Below are positions 25,746 to 35,576 of a stretch of DNA of 64,000 nt, piece by piece (the first letter of the stretch is position 1; the number at the start of each line of letters is the position of its first letter). Under the pieces are notes generated by a model. That model was not told the DNA's origin and did not search any database. It was given only the letters and a program-made list of their open reading frames with translations. The translations under genes were made by a program, and so were the position numbers. This DNA is from Acinetobacter sp. TGL-Y2 (GTDB lineage: Bacteria; Pseudomonadota; Gammaproteobacteria; Pseudomonadales; Moraxellaceae), in assembly GCF_001612555.1 (NCBI RefSeq), contig NZ_CP015110.1:2790001-2854000 (forward strand), read 5' to 3'.

Positions 25746-26867
25746 CTACTCAGAAAAACTTGTACGAATAATTTCTTTGGATTTGGCTTCTTCAAGCTCA
25801 ATCACACGCTGACGAACCATGCTTTCAATTTCGTCAACCAGTTGATTAGTATCAACTAAATGGCTTTTTTCACCATTTTTATACACCAATGAACGTGGTG
25901 CTGCGCCCACAATCCCGATATCCGCTTCTTTGGCTTCACCCGGACCATTCACTTTACAGCCAATGACAGAGACATCCATTGGGGTCCGAATATCTTCAAG
26001 ACGCTCTTCTAATTGCTGCATCACTGAAATCACGTTAAATTCTTGACGTGAACAGCTTGGACAAGCAATGAAGTTGATTCCGTTGGATCGAAGACTTAAG
26101 GATTTTAAAATATCGAAACCGATTTTAATTTCTTCTTCAGGTTCAGCAGCCAATGAAATACGCATGGTGTCGCCAATGCCTTCCATGAGCAAACCACCTA
26201 GCGCAATCGCAGACTTGACTGAACCTGTACGGTAAATTCCCGCTTCAGTGACACCCAAGTGTAATGGATTATCAATTTGCGCTGAAAGTAAACGGTAGGC
26301 ATCCATGGTTAAAAATACATTCGATGCTTTGACCGAAATTTTGAATTCGTTGAAATCTAAACGGTCTAAAATATCAATATGACGCATTGCAGATTCAAGC
26401 AGCGCTTGGCCTGTCGGCTCACCATATTTCTTTTGGATGTCTTTTTCTAGGGAACCAGCGTTAACCCCAATACGCATAGAAATGTCGTTATGACGTGCGG
26501 CTGCCACCACTTCACGAATTTTTGCTTCGGAGCCAATGTTACCTGGGTTAATACGCAAACAATCTGCACCCAAATCTGCCACGGCCAAGGCAATTTTATA
26601 ATCAAAGTGAATGTCTGCAACCAAAGGTACAGTGACACGTTTACGAATTTCACCGAATGCAGCTGCGGCTTCCATACTCGGTACGGACACACGCATAATG
26701 TCTGCACCGACGTCCGCACAGCGTTGAATCTGCGCAACAGTTGCATCGACATCACAAGTTTCAGTGTTGGTCATACTCTGAATACTGATGGGCGCATCGC
26801 CCCCCACATAAACAGAACCCACGCGAATTTTACGTGTAGGACGGCGTTTAATCGGATTTACAAACAT
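25746..26867 (-). CDS. ispG: 4-hydroxy-3-methylbut-2-enyl-diphosphate synthase (flavodoxin) IspG
   Basis: Iron-sulfur enzyme of the MEP isoprenoid pathway that converts methylerythritol cyclodiphosphate to HMBPP. The 373-residue protein is of the usual bacterial length, with [17 protein letters not shown] at the N-terminus and a TIM-barrel domain. The cluster-binding cysteines are in CPSCSRQEF near residue 270 and [18 protein letters not shown] near residue 302. It follows rodZ and precedes hisS by 3 nt, as in many gammaproteobacteria. Confidence 0.97.
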   Translation of the reverse strand: MFVNPIKRRPTRKIRVGSVYVGGDAPISIQSMTNTETCDVDATVAQIQRCADVGADIMRVSVPSMEAAAAFGEIRKRVTVPLVADIHFDYKIALAVADLGADCLRINPGNIGSEAKIREVVAAARHNDISMRIGVNAGSLEKDIQKKYGEPTGQALLESAMRHIDILDRLDFNEFKISVKASNVFLTMDAYRLLSAQIDNPLHLGVTEAGIYRTGSVKSAIALGGLLMEGIGDTMRISLAAEPEEEIKIGFDILKSLSLRSNGINFIACPSCSRQEFNVISVMQQLEERLEDIRTPMDVSVIGCKVNGPGEAKEADIGIVGAAPRSLVYKNGEKSHLVDTNQLVDEIESMVRQRVIELEEAKSKEIIRTSFSE

Positions 26868-26885
26868 TGTATTACCTTTATCCCA

Positions 26886-27692
26886 TTAGCGTGACAAACG
26901 GAATTCTGCTTTTCCGTTTACTGTGTATGGTGATAATGAAATACTTTCATTATTTAAACGCAGTGACACCGCTTGCGCATCATCCAAACGAATTTGAAAA
27001 GGCGATTCACCCTGGATATTCAACGTCGTGGCTTGACGACCTGTTGCCAGTACTTTGCCCGTGCTATCCACAATATGTACGGAGGTCGGACGGCTAAAGC
27101 CTAAGGTCATTTGATCACCAGTGCTTGCAACAACTGCACCTGCATTTGCACCATTGTCTAAGGTTAACACTTCAACATGATCAGATTGTGAAGGTGCGTT
27201 GTTGTTTGAACTTTCTTTTGCAGACCATTTTTGAATGCCTGCAATCACCAGCCAAATCAAAGCAATGGCAACAATCGCAATCAATAAACGCTTTAACCAT
27301 TTACGGTTACGGTCACTATTGGAGCCTGAAAGTTTACCCATGATTTTAATCGGGGAATTATTCAACGCATGATTGGGAAGTAAGCCAGTATCATTTTCAT
27401 AAATTTCATCAAAACGCTGGATAATCGCAGTCGCATCCACTTTCAGGTATTTCGCATACGAGCGATAATAACCCTTAATAAATGTGGCTTCTGGCAAAGC
27501 AGTATAGGCATCTTGCTCAAGCGATTCCAAGGTTTTCACAGGCACATTGAGATCTGCTGCAACGTCTTTCAAATCACGCATTTGTGATATACGAATTTGA
27601 CGTAAATACTCGCCAGGGCGTTGAATATCTCCTAAAGCATTAGGTGCTACGCTTGAACCAGCAGGTTGCTGTGAATTAGGATTTACTTCCAT
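26886..27692 (-). CDS. rodZ: RodZ-like cytoskeletal helix-turn-helix membrane protein
   Basis: A 268-residue bitopic protein. The cytoplasmic N-terminal Xre-like helix-turn-helix domain (about 28-95: GEYLRQIRISQMRDLKDVAADL, then TFIKGYYRSYAKYL) is followed by a linker and a basic pre-membrane stretch (RNRKWLKRLL). One helix lies at about 135-153 and a C-terminal periplasmic DUF4115 beta domain at about 185-268. RodZ links MreB to the envelope and supports rod shape, although many Acinetobacter cells are coccobacilli. It lies between pilF (10-nt overlap) and ispG (18-nt gap). Confidence 0.9.
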   Translation of the reverse strand: MEVNPNSQQPAGSSVAPNALGDIQRPGEYLRQIRISQMRDLKDVAADLNVPVKTLESLEQDAYTALPEATFIKGYYRSYAKYLKVDATAIIQRFDEIYENDTGLLPNHALNNSPIKIMGKLSGSNSDRNRKWLKRLLIAIVAIALIWLVIAGIQKWSAKESSNNNAPSQSDHVEVLTLDNGANAGAVVASTGDQMTLGFSRPTSVHIVDSTGKVLATGRQATTLNIQGESPFQIRLDDAQAVSLRLNNESISLSPYTVNGKAEFRLSR

Positions 27693-28486
27693 ACGGCCTC
27701 AGTATTGTACTGTAATTGCAAATAACGTTGATATTCTTGACTATTTGGAAACAAAGCACGCAATTGATTCACAAGTACATGCATTCCCATATTATCCCCA
27801 TTGGCACGCGCAATACGTAAACCAATCCATAGCGCTCTCGCACCTTGATTTTTTTGGCCGACATTACCAACAAAAGATTGGTAAAGTTGACGCGCTGCCA
27901 CATGATTTTGTTGCAGATAAAAAATCTCAGCCAACTCTATCATTGAAATGGTCGATTCACGATTGACTTGTAGTGCCTGTTTGAATGATTTTTCAGCATT
28001 CGCCACATCACCTTGAATCAGGTAAATACGACCTAAATTTTCTAAAGCTCGAAAACGCTGCTCATAGCCCAGTGTTGCACCGGCAATACTGAACTGTTGA
28101 ATGGCATCATTATAACGTTTTGCTTGATATAAATATGTTCCATAATTATTACGCGCTTGCGCATTTTTTGGATCAAGTGAAATGGCACGACTAAAATAGC
28201 GATCTGCCTGATCTAAACTAATTTGACTGCCTTCTTGTTGGAGTAAAACGCCCATCATCATATTGGCCGTTGAATCTTTTGAATCTGCGGCTAAGGCTTG
28301 ATCCAATGCGCGCTTGGCGGCATCTAAATCACCTGTGCGAATATATTCAGCAGCCATTTGTGTTCGAACTTTGGCTGCCTTTTCAGGGTCTTTTTTAACA
28401 ATCGTGCCTGAGTCTGTACTCTGGCATCCTTGTAACACCAATGCAGACAAACACAGTGCCATCACAGCGACTGATTTTTTATACAT
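27683..28486 (-). CDS. pilF: Type IV pilus biogenesis/stability lipoprotein PilF (PilW)
   Basis: TPR lipoprotein, the pilotin that helps the PilQ secretin reach the outer membrane. From the ATG at 28486 the protein has 267 residues, with a signal peptide and lipobox VLQGC (C21). TPR units follow, including AAEYIRTGDLDAAKRALDQA, NNYGTYLYQAKRYNDAIQQF and NLGRIYLIQGDVANAEKSF. A TTG at 28498, five nt after AGGGGGG, adds four residues and has a far better ribosome-binding site; it may be the true start. The longer frame to 28582 lacks a plausible signal peptide start. Order rlmN-pilF-rodZ is typical. Confidence 0.88.
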   Translation of the reverse strand: MYKKSVAVMALCLSALVLQGCQSTDSGTIVKKDPEKAAKVRTQMAAEYIRTGDLDAAKRALDQALAADSKDSTANMMMGVLLQQEGSQISLDQADRYFSRAISLDPKNAQARNNYGTYLYQAKRYNDAIQQFSIAGATLGYEQRFRALENLGRIYLIQGDVANAEKSFKQALQVNRESTISMIELAEIFYLQQNHVAARQLYQSFVGNVGQKNQGARALWIGLRIARANGDNMGMHVLVNQLRALFPNSQEYQRYLQLQYNTEAVWK

Positions 28487-28530
28487 AGGTTGTTTCAATA
28501 CCGCCCCCCTTATCTCGCACTTATAATAAT

Positions 28531-29766
28531 TCAGCCTGGTGATCGCATAATCACATTTTTTTCTTCGACTTTCTTTTTCCACTGTTCTGCACGGCGGGTA
28601 CGGTCAGCCACCTGTCCCACCAATTGACCACAGGCTGCATCAATATCATCACCGCGTGTCTGACGAATCGTACACACAAAACCGGCATCAGACAAAGTTT
28701 TTTGGAAAGAAATAATACGATTTCGGCTTGAACGACCATAAGGCGCATGCGGGAAAGGATTAAATGGGATTAAATTAATTTTACTTGGCAAGTTTTTCAG
28801 CAACTTAATCATTTGCTGAGCATGTTCAGGATGGTCATTCACGCCATCAAGCATGACATATTCAATGGTCACGTGTTTGCGCGCACTTTCGTTGCCGTCT
28901 TTAGCAATATAACGCTGACATGCCGCAATCAATTGTGCTAATGGATATTTTTTATTGATTGGCACAAGCTCGTTACGAAGCTCATCATTGGGTGCATGTA
29001 GTGAAATTGCGAGTGCAACATCAATGTCCTTAATCATTTGATCGATTTTTGGCACAACACCTGAAGTTGAAAGCGTCACACGGCGTTTAGACATGCCATA
29101 GGCAAAGTCATCCAGCATAATCCGCATTGCATTAAGCACTGCATCATAGTTGAGCAGAGGCTCCCCCATACCCATCATCACCACGTTCGTCACCGAACGC
29201 TCGCGATCTGCCACAGGGACATCTTCCATATAGGAGTAGTTTGCCACCCAAAGCTGACCAATAATTTCGGCTTGATTTAAGTCACGTTGAAAGCCTTGTT
29301 TACCGGTTGAACAGAATGAACAATCCAGCGCACAACCGACTTGCGAAGAGATACACAGCGTCTTACGTGAACCTGATTTGTGTTCAGCTGGAATGAGTAC
29401 CGTCTCAACCAAAGAGCCTGCACCTTCACCGACACGAAACACCCACTTACGGGTACCGTCTTTTGAATAATTACGATGCACCACTTCTGGCGCTGTAATG
29501 ACACACATTTCTGCCAGTTTTTCACGCAATTTGCCTGACACATTGGTCATGAGGGCAAAATCAGTCACGAAGAACTGATGAATCCATTTCATCACCTGCC
29601 CAGCACGGAATTTCTTTTCTCCAATCTCTTCGAAGAATTTTTCCATTTGCGGACGTGACATACCCAATAAATTCACTTTCTGCACAGCATCAACTTGAAC
29701 AGGATGAGAAGATGATGGCTGTTGTTCATCTAAATGTGCGGATGAAGCGACAACTTCAGAATTCAT
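28531..29766 (-). CDS. rlmN: Dual-specificity 23S rRNA/tRNA adenine-C2 methyltransferase RlmN
   Basis: Radical-SAM enzyme that methylates A2503 of 23S rRNA and A37 of some tRNAs. The 411-residue protein has the SAM cluster motif C-x3-C-x2-C in [16 protein letters not shown] near residue 146. [11 protein letters not shown] is near 198 and [18 protein letters not shown] near 255. A conserved C-terminal cysteine lies in the [11 protein letters not shown] segment. The N-terminus carries about 25 extra, mostly polar residues before [15 protein letters not shown]. It is the first gene of the long minus-strand operon that ends with bamB. Confidence 0.97.
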   Translation of the reverse strand: MNSEVVASSAHLDEQQPSSSHPVQVDAVQKVNLLGMSRPQMEKFFEEIGEKKFRAGQVMKWIHQFFVTDFALMTNVSGKLREKLAEMCVITAPEVVHRNYSKDGTRKWVFRVGEGAGSLVETVLIPAEHKSGSRKTLCISSQVGCALDCSFCSTGKQGFQRDLNQAEIIGQLWVANYSYMEDVPVADRERSVTNVVMMGMGEPLLNYDAVLNAMRIMLDDFAYGMSKRRVTLSTSGVVPKIDQMIKDIDVALAISLHAPNDELRNELVPINKKYPLAQLIAACQRYIAKDGNESARKHVTIEYVMLDGVNDHPEHAQQMIKLLKNLPSKINLIPFNPFPHAPYGRSSRNRIISFQKTLSDAGFVCTIRQTRGDDIDAACGQLVGQVADRTRRAEQWKKKVEEKNVIMRSPG

Positions 29767-29852
29767 GAGGATTACCTAGACCATGTCGGGGGATGAAAAA
29801 GTTTAATTTAAACAAGCTGCTCAATAATTGAGCAATAAAATTTTGAGAGAAT

Positions 29853-29890
29853 AAAAAAACCAGACAAGTATGATAACACTTATCTGGTTT
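29853..29890 (-). terminator. Intrinsic terminator after ndk
   Basis: A 12-bp stem with one G-U pair (AACCAGATAAGT with ACTTGTCTGGTT on the minus strand) is followed by seven T, 12 nt downstream of the ndk stop codon. Confidence 0.88.
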
Positions 29891-29902
29891 CAATACTTCG
29901 AA

Positions 29903-30334
29903 TTAACGAGTACGTGGAGCAATCTCAGTTTGAACGAAGAAGTAGTTCACTTCACGTTCAGCTGATGCTACAGAGTCAGAACCGTGAGCAGCGTTTTCAT
30001 CAATGCTTACAGCGAAATCTGCACGGATTGTACCAGGAGCAGCTTCTTTAGGATTCGTCGCGCCCAAGATTTCACGGTGAGCAAGAATCGCGTTTTCGCC
30101 TTCAAGAACAGATACAACAACAGGACCAGAAGTCATGAATGCAACAAGGTCACCAAAGAAACCACGTTCTTTATGCTCAGCGTAGAAGCCTTCAGCTTCA
30201 GCTTGAGTCAAATGCTTCATTTTAGTTGCAACGATTTTAAGACCAGCTTTCTCGAAACGAGCAAAGATTTCGCCGATGTTATTTTTAGCAACTGCGTCTG
30301 GTTTAACGATAGATAAAGCGCGTTCGATAGCCAT
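29903..30334 (-). CDS. ndk: Nucleoside diphosphate kinase
   Basis: Transfers the gamma phosphate between nucleoside triphosphates and diphosphates through a phosphohistidine. The 143-residue protein matches the bacterial family over its full length: [15 protein letters not shown] at the start, the [14 protein letters not shown] loop near residue 93, and the active-site histidine in ENAAHGSDS near residue 116. The ATG has an AAGGAG site. It stands alone between two terminated units, with a TATAAT about 40 nt upstream, so it is likely monocistronic. Confidence 0.98.
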   Translation of the reverse strand: MAIERALSIVKPDAVAKNNIGEIFARFEKAGLKIVATKMKHLTQAEAEGFYAEHKERGFFGDLVAFMTSGPVVVSVLEGENAILAHREILGATNPKEAAPGTIRADFAVSIDENAAHGSDSVASAEREVNYFFVQTEIAPRTR

Positions 30335-30374
30335 GATTGGCTCCTTAGATCAAATTGAGATGAAAATTTTGCGC

Positions 30375-30380
30375 ATTATA
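30375..30380 (-). promoter_or_regulatory. Candidate -10 element of ndk
   Basis: A perfect TATAAT on the minus strand (context GGTATAATGCGC), about 40 nt upstream of the ndk ATG and its AAGGAG site. The matching -35 is weak. Confidence 0.45.
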
Positions 30381-30442
30381 CCGAATAATGGGCTATTTTC
30401 TGCGTTTGATGTGTAAAAAAATGGTTTTTTTCACATTCGAGA

Positions 30443-30643
30443 TTAACGTGCTTCGTCAATCCATGCCATTTGAATCCCTTCAAGCAGACCTTCAGTCGAT
30501 TTTGTAGGATCATCACTAAAATCAGGCAACGCACAAACCCATGCATGTAGGTCTGTAAAACGAATCCACTGCGGATCTACATCTGGATGCGCTTCATATA
30601 ATTCAACGGCGATATCTAAGGTATCCGTCCAACGTAAGCCCAT
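30443..30643 (-). CDS. iscX: IscX/YfhJ-like iron-sulfur cluster assembly protein
   Basis: A small acidic protein of 66 residues, the standard IscX length. It contains LRWTDTLDIAVELYEAHPDVDP and VCALPDFSDDP, the conserved Asp/Glu-rich surface that binds iron and IscS. The E. coli homologue closes the isc operon and modulates cluster formation with frataxin CyaY. Here it is isolated from any isc gene in the window. A GAGGAAT site precedes the ATG. The 143 nt upstream of it hold a small AT-rich inverted repeat but no further gene. Confidence 0.9.
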   Translation of the reverse strand: MGLRWTDTLDIAVELYEAHPDVDPQWIRFTDLHAWVCALPDFSDDPTKSTEGLLEGIQMAWIDEAR

Positions 30644-30786
30644 TTCAATTCCTCTATATACAGTCGTGATCTATGGCCCCACTTTAGCAAAAAGCCAGCC
30701 CCAACGTATAGCGCTATTGTCGAGTTGAATATGATCCCCATTCATTAAATCAGAGGCTATCGCCTAATTTAATTGATAAACTTTAT

Positions 30787-31338
30787 TTAAAGCAGAATAT
30801 GAAAAAAAGGCGCAGCCAAAATAATGGCGCTAGCCACACTTGCACCGATCAACGCACCGACAATGACATCCGTGGGATAATGCAGCCCTAAAACCATACG
30901 CGACAGTGCCACCAATACCGTAAAAGGCAACATCAGTAGCAGTAACATGGGTTGAATAGAACCAAACACCACGGTTGCCATAACGGCGTGTAAGGTATGA
31001 CCTGAGGGAAAACTAAAATGATCCAGTGGTCGCTCACCCAAATGAATCACTTGATGGACTTGATAAGGTCGGGGTCGCGTAGTCTTGGTTTTAAGCAGTT
31101 TATATATACCTGTACCGAGCGATGAACCCACCAGCAAATATACAATTTGCAGACTGTACGCTATGCCTTGCATCACCCAAACAATGGACAGCATGGCATA
31201 CCAAAATGCACCATCGCCTAAACGGCTGATGACTTTGAAAAATAGTGCGATGTTTTGACGGTGTGAGAAGTGATTCAGGTAAAGACAACCTTTAAGGTCT
31301 AGATCCAATATTCTTATTTTGGTATTTTTAAAGTTCAT
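30787..31338 (-). CDS. PAP2-family membrane phosphatase
   Basis: A 183-residue integral membrane phosphatase with the three PAP2 signature motifs. These are KTKTTRPRPY (K-x6-RP), FPSGHT (the PSGH motif), and SRMVLGLHYPTDV (SR-x5-H-x3-D), with catalytic histidines in the last two. Candidate substrates are undecaprenyl pyrophosphate, phosphatidate or a similar lipid phosphate. The ATG at 31338 is chosen for its GGAGTAGGTGA site. The longer frame (to 31437) would run into the upstream glycosyltransferase gene. It lies 19 nt after that gene, so the pair may act on the same glycolipid (inference). Confidence 0.87.
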   Translation of the reverse strand: MNFKNTKIRILDLDLKGCLYLNHFSHRQNIALFFKVISRLGDGAFWYAMLSIVWVMQGIAYSLQIVYLLVGSSLGTGIYKLLKTKTTRPRPYQVHQVIHLGERPLDHFSFPSGHTLHAVMATVVFGSIQPMLLLLMLPFTVLVALSRMVLGLHYPTDVIVGALIGASVASAIILAAPFFHILL

Positions 31339-31357
31339 TTCACCTACTCCCATAGGT

Positions 31358-32629
31358 TTATGCCGTAATCTCAGTCTCCTGTACGACACGATAAAATGCC
31401 TGCTCAAGCTGTTGAACACAGTGATTCCATCCAACACTTTGGACGTTTTTCATGGCTTGCTGTCCCATGGCATGCAAGGTTTTATTGTTCGGTAGTTGCT
31501 GCATATTTTGTATAAAATTCTGTTTCTGCCCCAAAGGACAGAGCCATGCAGTGTTTGCATCCAAATGTAGTTTTGCTGCGGCATAATCATAGGCCACTAC
31601 GGGCAATGCACTTGCCATCGCTTCCAATATCACATTGCCAAAGGTTTCCACTTGACTGGCAAACACAAACACATCTGCACTGGCGAAAACTTCCGCAAGT
31701 ACATTACCAGTTAAACTGCCTGTGAAAATCACACCTGCCGTCTGGCTATATTTTTCCAGTCGCACTCGATCTGGACCTTCTCCCACAATCACTAGCTTTA
31801 GTTTTCTTTCAGGTTCACGGCGCATACTGATGTACGTGTCTATTAACAGTTGTATTTCTTTTTCAGGAGAGATGCGCCCGACATAAAGCATCACTGTGGT
31901 ATTTTCACATGCACCCCATTTTCGTCGTTGTGCGCTTGACTTAAAAACCGGTGAGAATTTCTCTACATCTACACCTGTTTTAATCACCTCAATCGGGCAA
32001 GTCACTCCAAAATCCAGAATGGCCTGTGCCGTGTCTTGACTGGGTACACATGTGAGCTGAGTATTGTTATGAAACCACTTTAAATAATGTTGAATCGGCT
32101 TGACCAAAAAAGCCAAATCATAAAACCGACTGAAATCTTGAAAAGCTGAGTGAAAGCCGCTACTGATAGGAATATTTTTAGATTTTGCAGATTGCAGCAC
32201 TGCCAAACCAAGTGGGCCTTCGGTCACCACATGCACAATGTCTGGCATAAATTCATCAAAAGCCTTCGAGACTTTTCGATACTGCGGCCAACCAAATTGC
32301 ATTTGAGTGTATTTGGGAATCACCTGTCCCGTAACCAAGCATTCTTTGTTGGGGGCGAAATCTAAGCATTTTTGTTTTTGATCAGGTCTGATCAGTAAAA
32401 TTTTATGACCCAGACGCTGTAAGCCTTTACAAATCTGAAGTAAGGAAAGCGCCACACCGTTTAGCTCCGGTGGCCACGTTTCGGTGACGATCGCGATTTT
32501 TAATCTTGCTCGAACAAGGCCTTCAACCACCTGTACTTCTGAATCCGCATGATTTTGACGTTTGAAATGAAACCGATTGTTTTCAAATAATCTTCTTTGT
32601 CTAGATAATGCAGTGTCCATGACTCTCAT
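31358..32629 (-). CDS. Family 4 glycosyltransferase (mannosyltransferase-like), copy 1
   Basis: A GT-B fold glycosyltransferase of about 423 residues. The N-terminal domain has KIAIVTETWPPELNGVALSL, typical of the MgtA-type diacylglycerol mannosyltransferase branch. The C-terminal domain has YVGRISPEKEIQLLIDTY, GEGPDRVRLEKYS and FVFASQVETFGNVILEAMAS with the E-x7-E catalytic pattern. A 40-residue variable N-terminal tail precedes the fold. The start at 32629 is supported because the sequence just upstream (GAGCTGTGGTG) is nearly the same as that before the start of its paralogue at 34109. The acceptor is unknown; a membrane glycolipid is plausible. Confidence 0.83.
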   Translation of the reverse strand: MRVMDTALSRQRRLFENNRFHFKRQNHADSEVQVVEGLVRARLKIAIVTETWPPELNGVALSLLQICKGLQRLGHKILLIRPDQKQKCLDFAPNKECLVTGQVIPKYTQMQFGWPQYRKVSKAFDEFMPDIVHVVTEGPLGLAVLQSAKSKNIPISSGFHSAFQDFSRFYDLAFLVKPIQHYLKWFHNNTQLTCVPSQDTAQAILDFGVTCPIEVIKTGVDVEKFSPVFKSSAQRRKWGACENTTVMLYVGRISPEKEIQLLIDTYISMRREPERKLKLVIVGEGPDRVRLEKYSQTAGVIFTGSLTGNVLAEVFASADVFVFASQVETFGNVILEAMASALPVVAYDYAAAKLHLDANTAWLCPLGQKQNFIQNMQQLPNNKTLHAMGQQAMKNVQSVGWNHCVQQLEQAFYRVVQETEITA

Positions 32630-32763
32630 CACCACAGCTCAATATATTTTTCTAATACTTGAGACTGTAGCTGACAAAAATTTCATTATGATGATGATTT
32701 GATTAAATTCTTGTCACATTAGCCAACGCGCTGTATAGGTGGGTAAAAATAATCACATTCTTT

Positions 32764-32795
32764 AGCTTTTTAGCTTTTTAGCTTTTTAGCTTTTT
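32764..32795. repeat. Octamer tandem repeat (AGCTTTTT x 4)
   Basis: Four exact copies of AGCTTTTT cover the stop codon of the copy-2 glycosyltransferase gene (stop at 32778-32780). The unit length is not a multiple of three, so a change in copy number could alter the last residues (HKKLKS). It could arise by slipped-strand replication. Confidence 0.9.
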
Positions 32796-34109
32796 ATGAG
32801 CATGCAAATGCTCAACGGCAATATACAACGCTGACTCAAAATCCTGAATCGGTTGTCGCCATCCTGCTGTAGCCACTTCTTGCTCAGCCTGTTGACCCAT
32901 TCTTTGTAAAACCGATTGTTCAGGAAGACCATATAAGGCAAGGATAAACGCAGATTGGTTTCCAAACGGAATCAACCACCCTGTTTGCTCAGGTCTAACG
33001 TGTAATTTGGCACACGCATAGTCATAAGCAAGCACAGGTAAACCACTCGCCAATGCTTCTAATACCACATTCCCAAAGGTTTCTACTTGACTCGGAAAAA
33101 CAAAAACATCTGCACTTGCATACACTTGTGCTAACGCTTCCCCAACTAAACTCCCTGTAAAAATAACCCGAGCCGCCCCTGCTAATTTTTCCAAATGGAC
33201 ACGATCAGGGCCATCACCAACAATCACCAACACCATGTTTTGAATGCCTTGATCGAACATCTTTTTATACGTTTCTATGATCAATCCAACTTCTTTTTCG
33301 GGGGATAAACGTCCGACTGAAAGTAAGACTCGCGTTTGCTCAGAAACACCCCACGATGCCCTAACAGCATGTGATCGTTTATTTGAACTAAAAAGCTGGG
33401 TATCCACACCACGCCCGACCACTTGGAGCCGACCTCGCACTCCCATATTTTTCAAATCAACAGCTGTATCTTGACTGGGTACGCAAGTGATCTGGGTTCG
33501 ATTATGAAACCATGTCAGGTATCGAGCAATGGGTTTTACCAATAATGGAAACTCAAAATATCGGCTAAACTCTTGAAAGGCGGAATGAAAACCACTTGAT
33601 ATTGGAATACCTTTTGACTTTGCGACAAATAGACTGGCACAACCCAAAGGCCCTTCCGTCACGATATGAACGATATCTGGCTGAAAGTCATCGAGTGCAT
33701 TTGAGATTTTGGAAATTTGAGGCCATCCAAATTGTAATGTTGGATATTTAGGTATGGCTTGGGCCCTGACCCAGCATTCTTTCTCTGGCTTAAAACGCAT
33801 ACATTGCTGTTTCGGCTTGGGTCGAATCAGTTGAATCTGATGTCCCCAAGACTGTAAGCCTAAGCATAAATTTAACAGCGAATTTGCAACCCCATTAATT
33901 TCTGGTGCCCAAGTTTCAGTGACTATCGTTATTTTTAAATGCGTAGGCCTTAAGATCTGCGGTGCTAACTTTCGAGCGTTCAGCTGAACGTTGTGAGATG
34001 GCCTCAACAGTTGAAATTGCGTTTTATTCATTTTTCTAAAAAATTGTGATTCCAATTGTGATTCTAGGTATTGTTTTTGTTTTGTATATATAGCCTTAAT
34101 GATTCCCAT
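32778..34109 (-). CDS. Family 4 glycosyltransferase (mannosyltransferase-like), copy 2
   Basis: A GT-B glycosyltransferase of 443 residues, clearly paralogous to the gene at 31358-32629 along most of its length. It has TETWAPEINGVANSLLNLC, FGWPQISKISNALDDFQPDIVH, SVGRLSPEKEVGLIIETY, GDGPDRVHLEKLA and FVFPSQVETFGNVVLEALAS. The N-terminal 55 residues are divergent and basic. The ATG at 34109 matches copy 1 in position and upstream sequence; the TTG at 34112 is less likely. The C-terminus reads into an octamer repeat. The two genes lie in tandem, 148 nt apart, and probably arose by duplication. Confidence 0.82.
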   Translation of the reverse strand: MGIIKAIYTKQKQYLESQLESQFFRKMNKTQFQLLRPSHNVQLNARKLAPQILRPTHLKITIVTETWAPEINGVANSLLNLCLGLQSWGHQIQLIRPKPKQQCMRFKPEKECWVRAQAIPKYPTLQFGWPQISKISNALDDFQPDIVHIVTEGPLGCASLFVAKSKGIPISSGFHSAFQEFSRYFEFPLLVKPIARYLTWFHNRTQITCVPSQDTAVDLKNMGVRGRLQVVGRGVDTQLFSSNKRSHAVRASWGVSEQTRVLLSVGRLSPEKEVGLIIETYKKMFDQGIQNMVLVIVGDGPDRVHLEKLAGAARVIFTGSLVGEALAQVYASADVFVFPSQVETFGNVVLEALASGLPVLAYDYACAKLHVRPEQTGWLIPFGNQSAFILALYGLPEQSVLQRMGQQAEQEVATAGWRQPIQDFESALYIAVEHLHAHKKLKS

Positions 34110-34242
34110 CAAAACAGCTCATTATGATCTTTTCATAAAATATACAAGATCACAATGTCAATAAAATGATCATTTGATTAAAAAATGATGACAAGACCTA
34201 TCCAAAATAAAGACTACTGATCACTTTGCCCTTCCAATCGCT

Positions 34243-35055
34243 TTATTCAATTTTTTGTAGCAACCCTTGATTGACTTGGTATCGCTGACCACCAAAATCA
34301 ATCTGCTGTTTTTCACCCTGTAACTTTGGAAAGCCCACGATTTTTTCAAGCTGTGGTGAACGCTGATATTTGGTGGTTTTAGGGTTATACATCCAGTAAA
34401 TATAGCGCTTATCCGTGACTTTACGATCTTGAGACAGATCTGACAAAATCACGTCATAATGACCATCAAAATTAATATCCAGATAGCCAATACTGTTGGG
34501 ATAAGCTGAAAATCCGGTCAGTGTTTGCGCAACGGTGTTGTTGGTTTTATCTATCACATCGACACGAGTCAGTAATTGCTCTTGTGCTTCGGTATCGGCT
34601 TTTACCCCATAAAATTTAAAAGTGAACAAAGGTTTATTTTCAACTTTAAATGCTGGCTCAAACTGCACAAGATGGTTCGTTCCTGCTTGATCAATCAGGT
34701 TTGACTTGAGCACTCCTGAATTCACATTGAGGTTTCCCATAATTTGCGCAATATCATGTTTTTCGAGCGAGTCGATTTGCAACGCTTTTAAGTCGAGGTC
34801 ATGACCTTTTTGTGTCCCACGCAACTCAATATTCTTGTTTTCACTCAGGTCATACAGCGTTCCGTGTGGCTGAGCAATGCCCGCATAGATGCTGAGGAAA
34901 TAGCGTTCATCTGTCGATTTCAACATGCGCTGCATGGAAACGCGCACGTTGTTCAATGGTTTTAAGGAATTCAATGCAGGGCGACTGGTCTCTTCTGCAT
35001 GGCTTAAGCAAGAAACCGATAAAGCAGCTATCGAAAGTAAGCGTTTGAAATTCAT
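34243..35055 (-). CDS. Exported hypothetical protein with an Asp-rich FG-GAP-like segment
   Basis: A 270-residue protein with a signal peptide (MNFKRLLSIAALSVSCLSHA, cut before EE). The mature region is mixed alpha/beta and not assigned to a known enzyme. The segment IGYLDINFDGHYDVILSD near residues 195-212 is an FG-GAP/EF-hand-like calcium-binding pattern (D-x-N-x-D-G-x-x-D), as in XAC2610-type periplasmic proteins. Function unknown. The ATG at 35055 (GGGAA site) is preferred to one at 35067. It is a single gene upstream of the glycosyltransferase pair on the same strand, followed by 133 nt of AT-rich DNA. Confidence 0.7.
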   Translation of the reverse strand: MNFKRLLSIAALSVSCLSHAEETSRPALNSLKPLNNVRVSMQRMLKSTDERYFLSIYAGIAQPHGTLYDLSENKNIELRGTQKGHDLDLKALQIDSLEKHDIAQIMGNLNVNSGVLKSNLIDQAGTNHLVQFEPAFKVENKPLFTFKFYGVKADTEAQEQLLTRVDVIDKTNNTVAQTLTGFSAYPNSIGYLDINFDGHYDVILSDLSQDRKVTDKRYIYWMYNPKTTKYQRSPQLEKIVGFPKLQGEKQQIDFGGQRYQVNQGLLQKIE

Positions 35056-35576
35056 CAATTCCCACATGTTATAAAAAATAAATTAGCCCCACTGTATCAC
35101 AACTCAATTGGCACTCAAATCAATCCTATTTAAGATTGTGCAGTAGCAAAAATCCAGATAAAAATAAGCGCATGCTAAGCTTTATTAAAATGACGTTTGA
35201 GTTGTTGAATATGAGCACAGCTCATTTTTACCCCCCAATCTGGAAACAATGTCGTCATTCGCATTCAGCCCAATCTAGAAATCCATAGCATTAAAAATCC
35301 TAGTACAATCCATGAAAAATGCCAGAGCGCTTGTTTAATATAATGTTTTCAATCTGTCGCCAAGGAACATGCTGCTTTAATGGGTTGGTAAGTGTTTCAA
35401 GTACTGAAAATCTACACTGATTTCAGTGCAACCCTAGGGCAAATATTTCCAGAGTATAAACTGCGCATTGTGCATCGATTCAAGCTTGATCGAATCATAT
35501 AGGGTTAGACCAAGTACATCTGGAACAAGACACAGCATAAGAATGAATTTTAACAACATCTTAAAGCTACATTTCT

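Noticed and set aside
32764..32795. CRISPR-like repeat
   Set aside because: Units are 8 bp and directly adjacent, with no spacers and no cas genes.
35360..35505. Possible coding remnant on the plus strand
   Set aside because: Interrupted by a stop and no recognisable family; kept only as a remark on the gene-free region.
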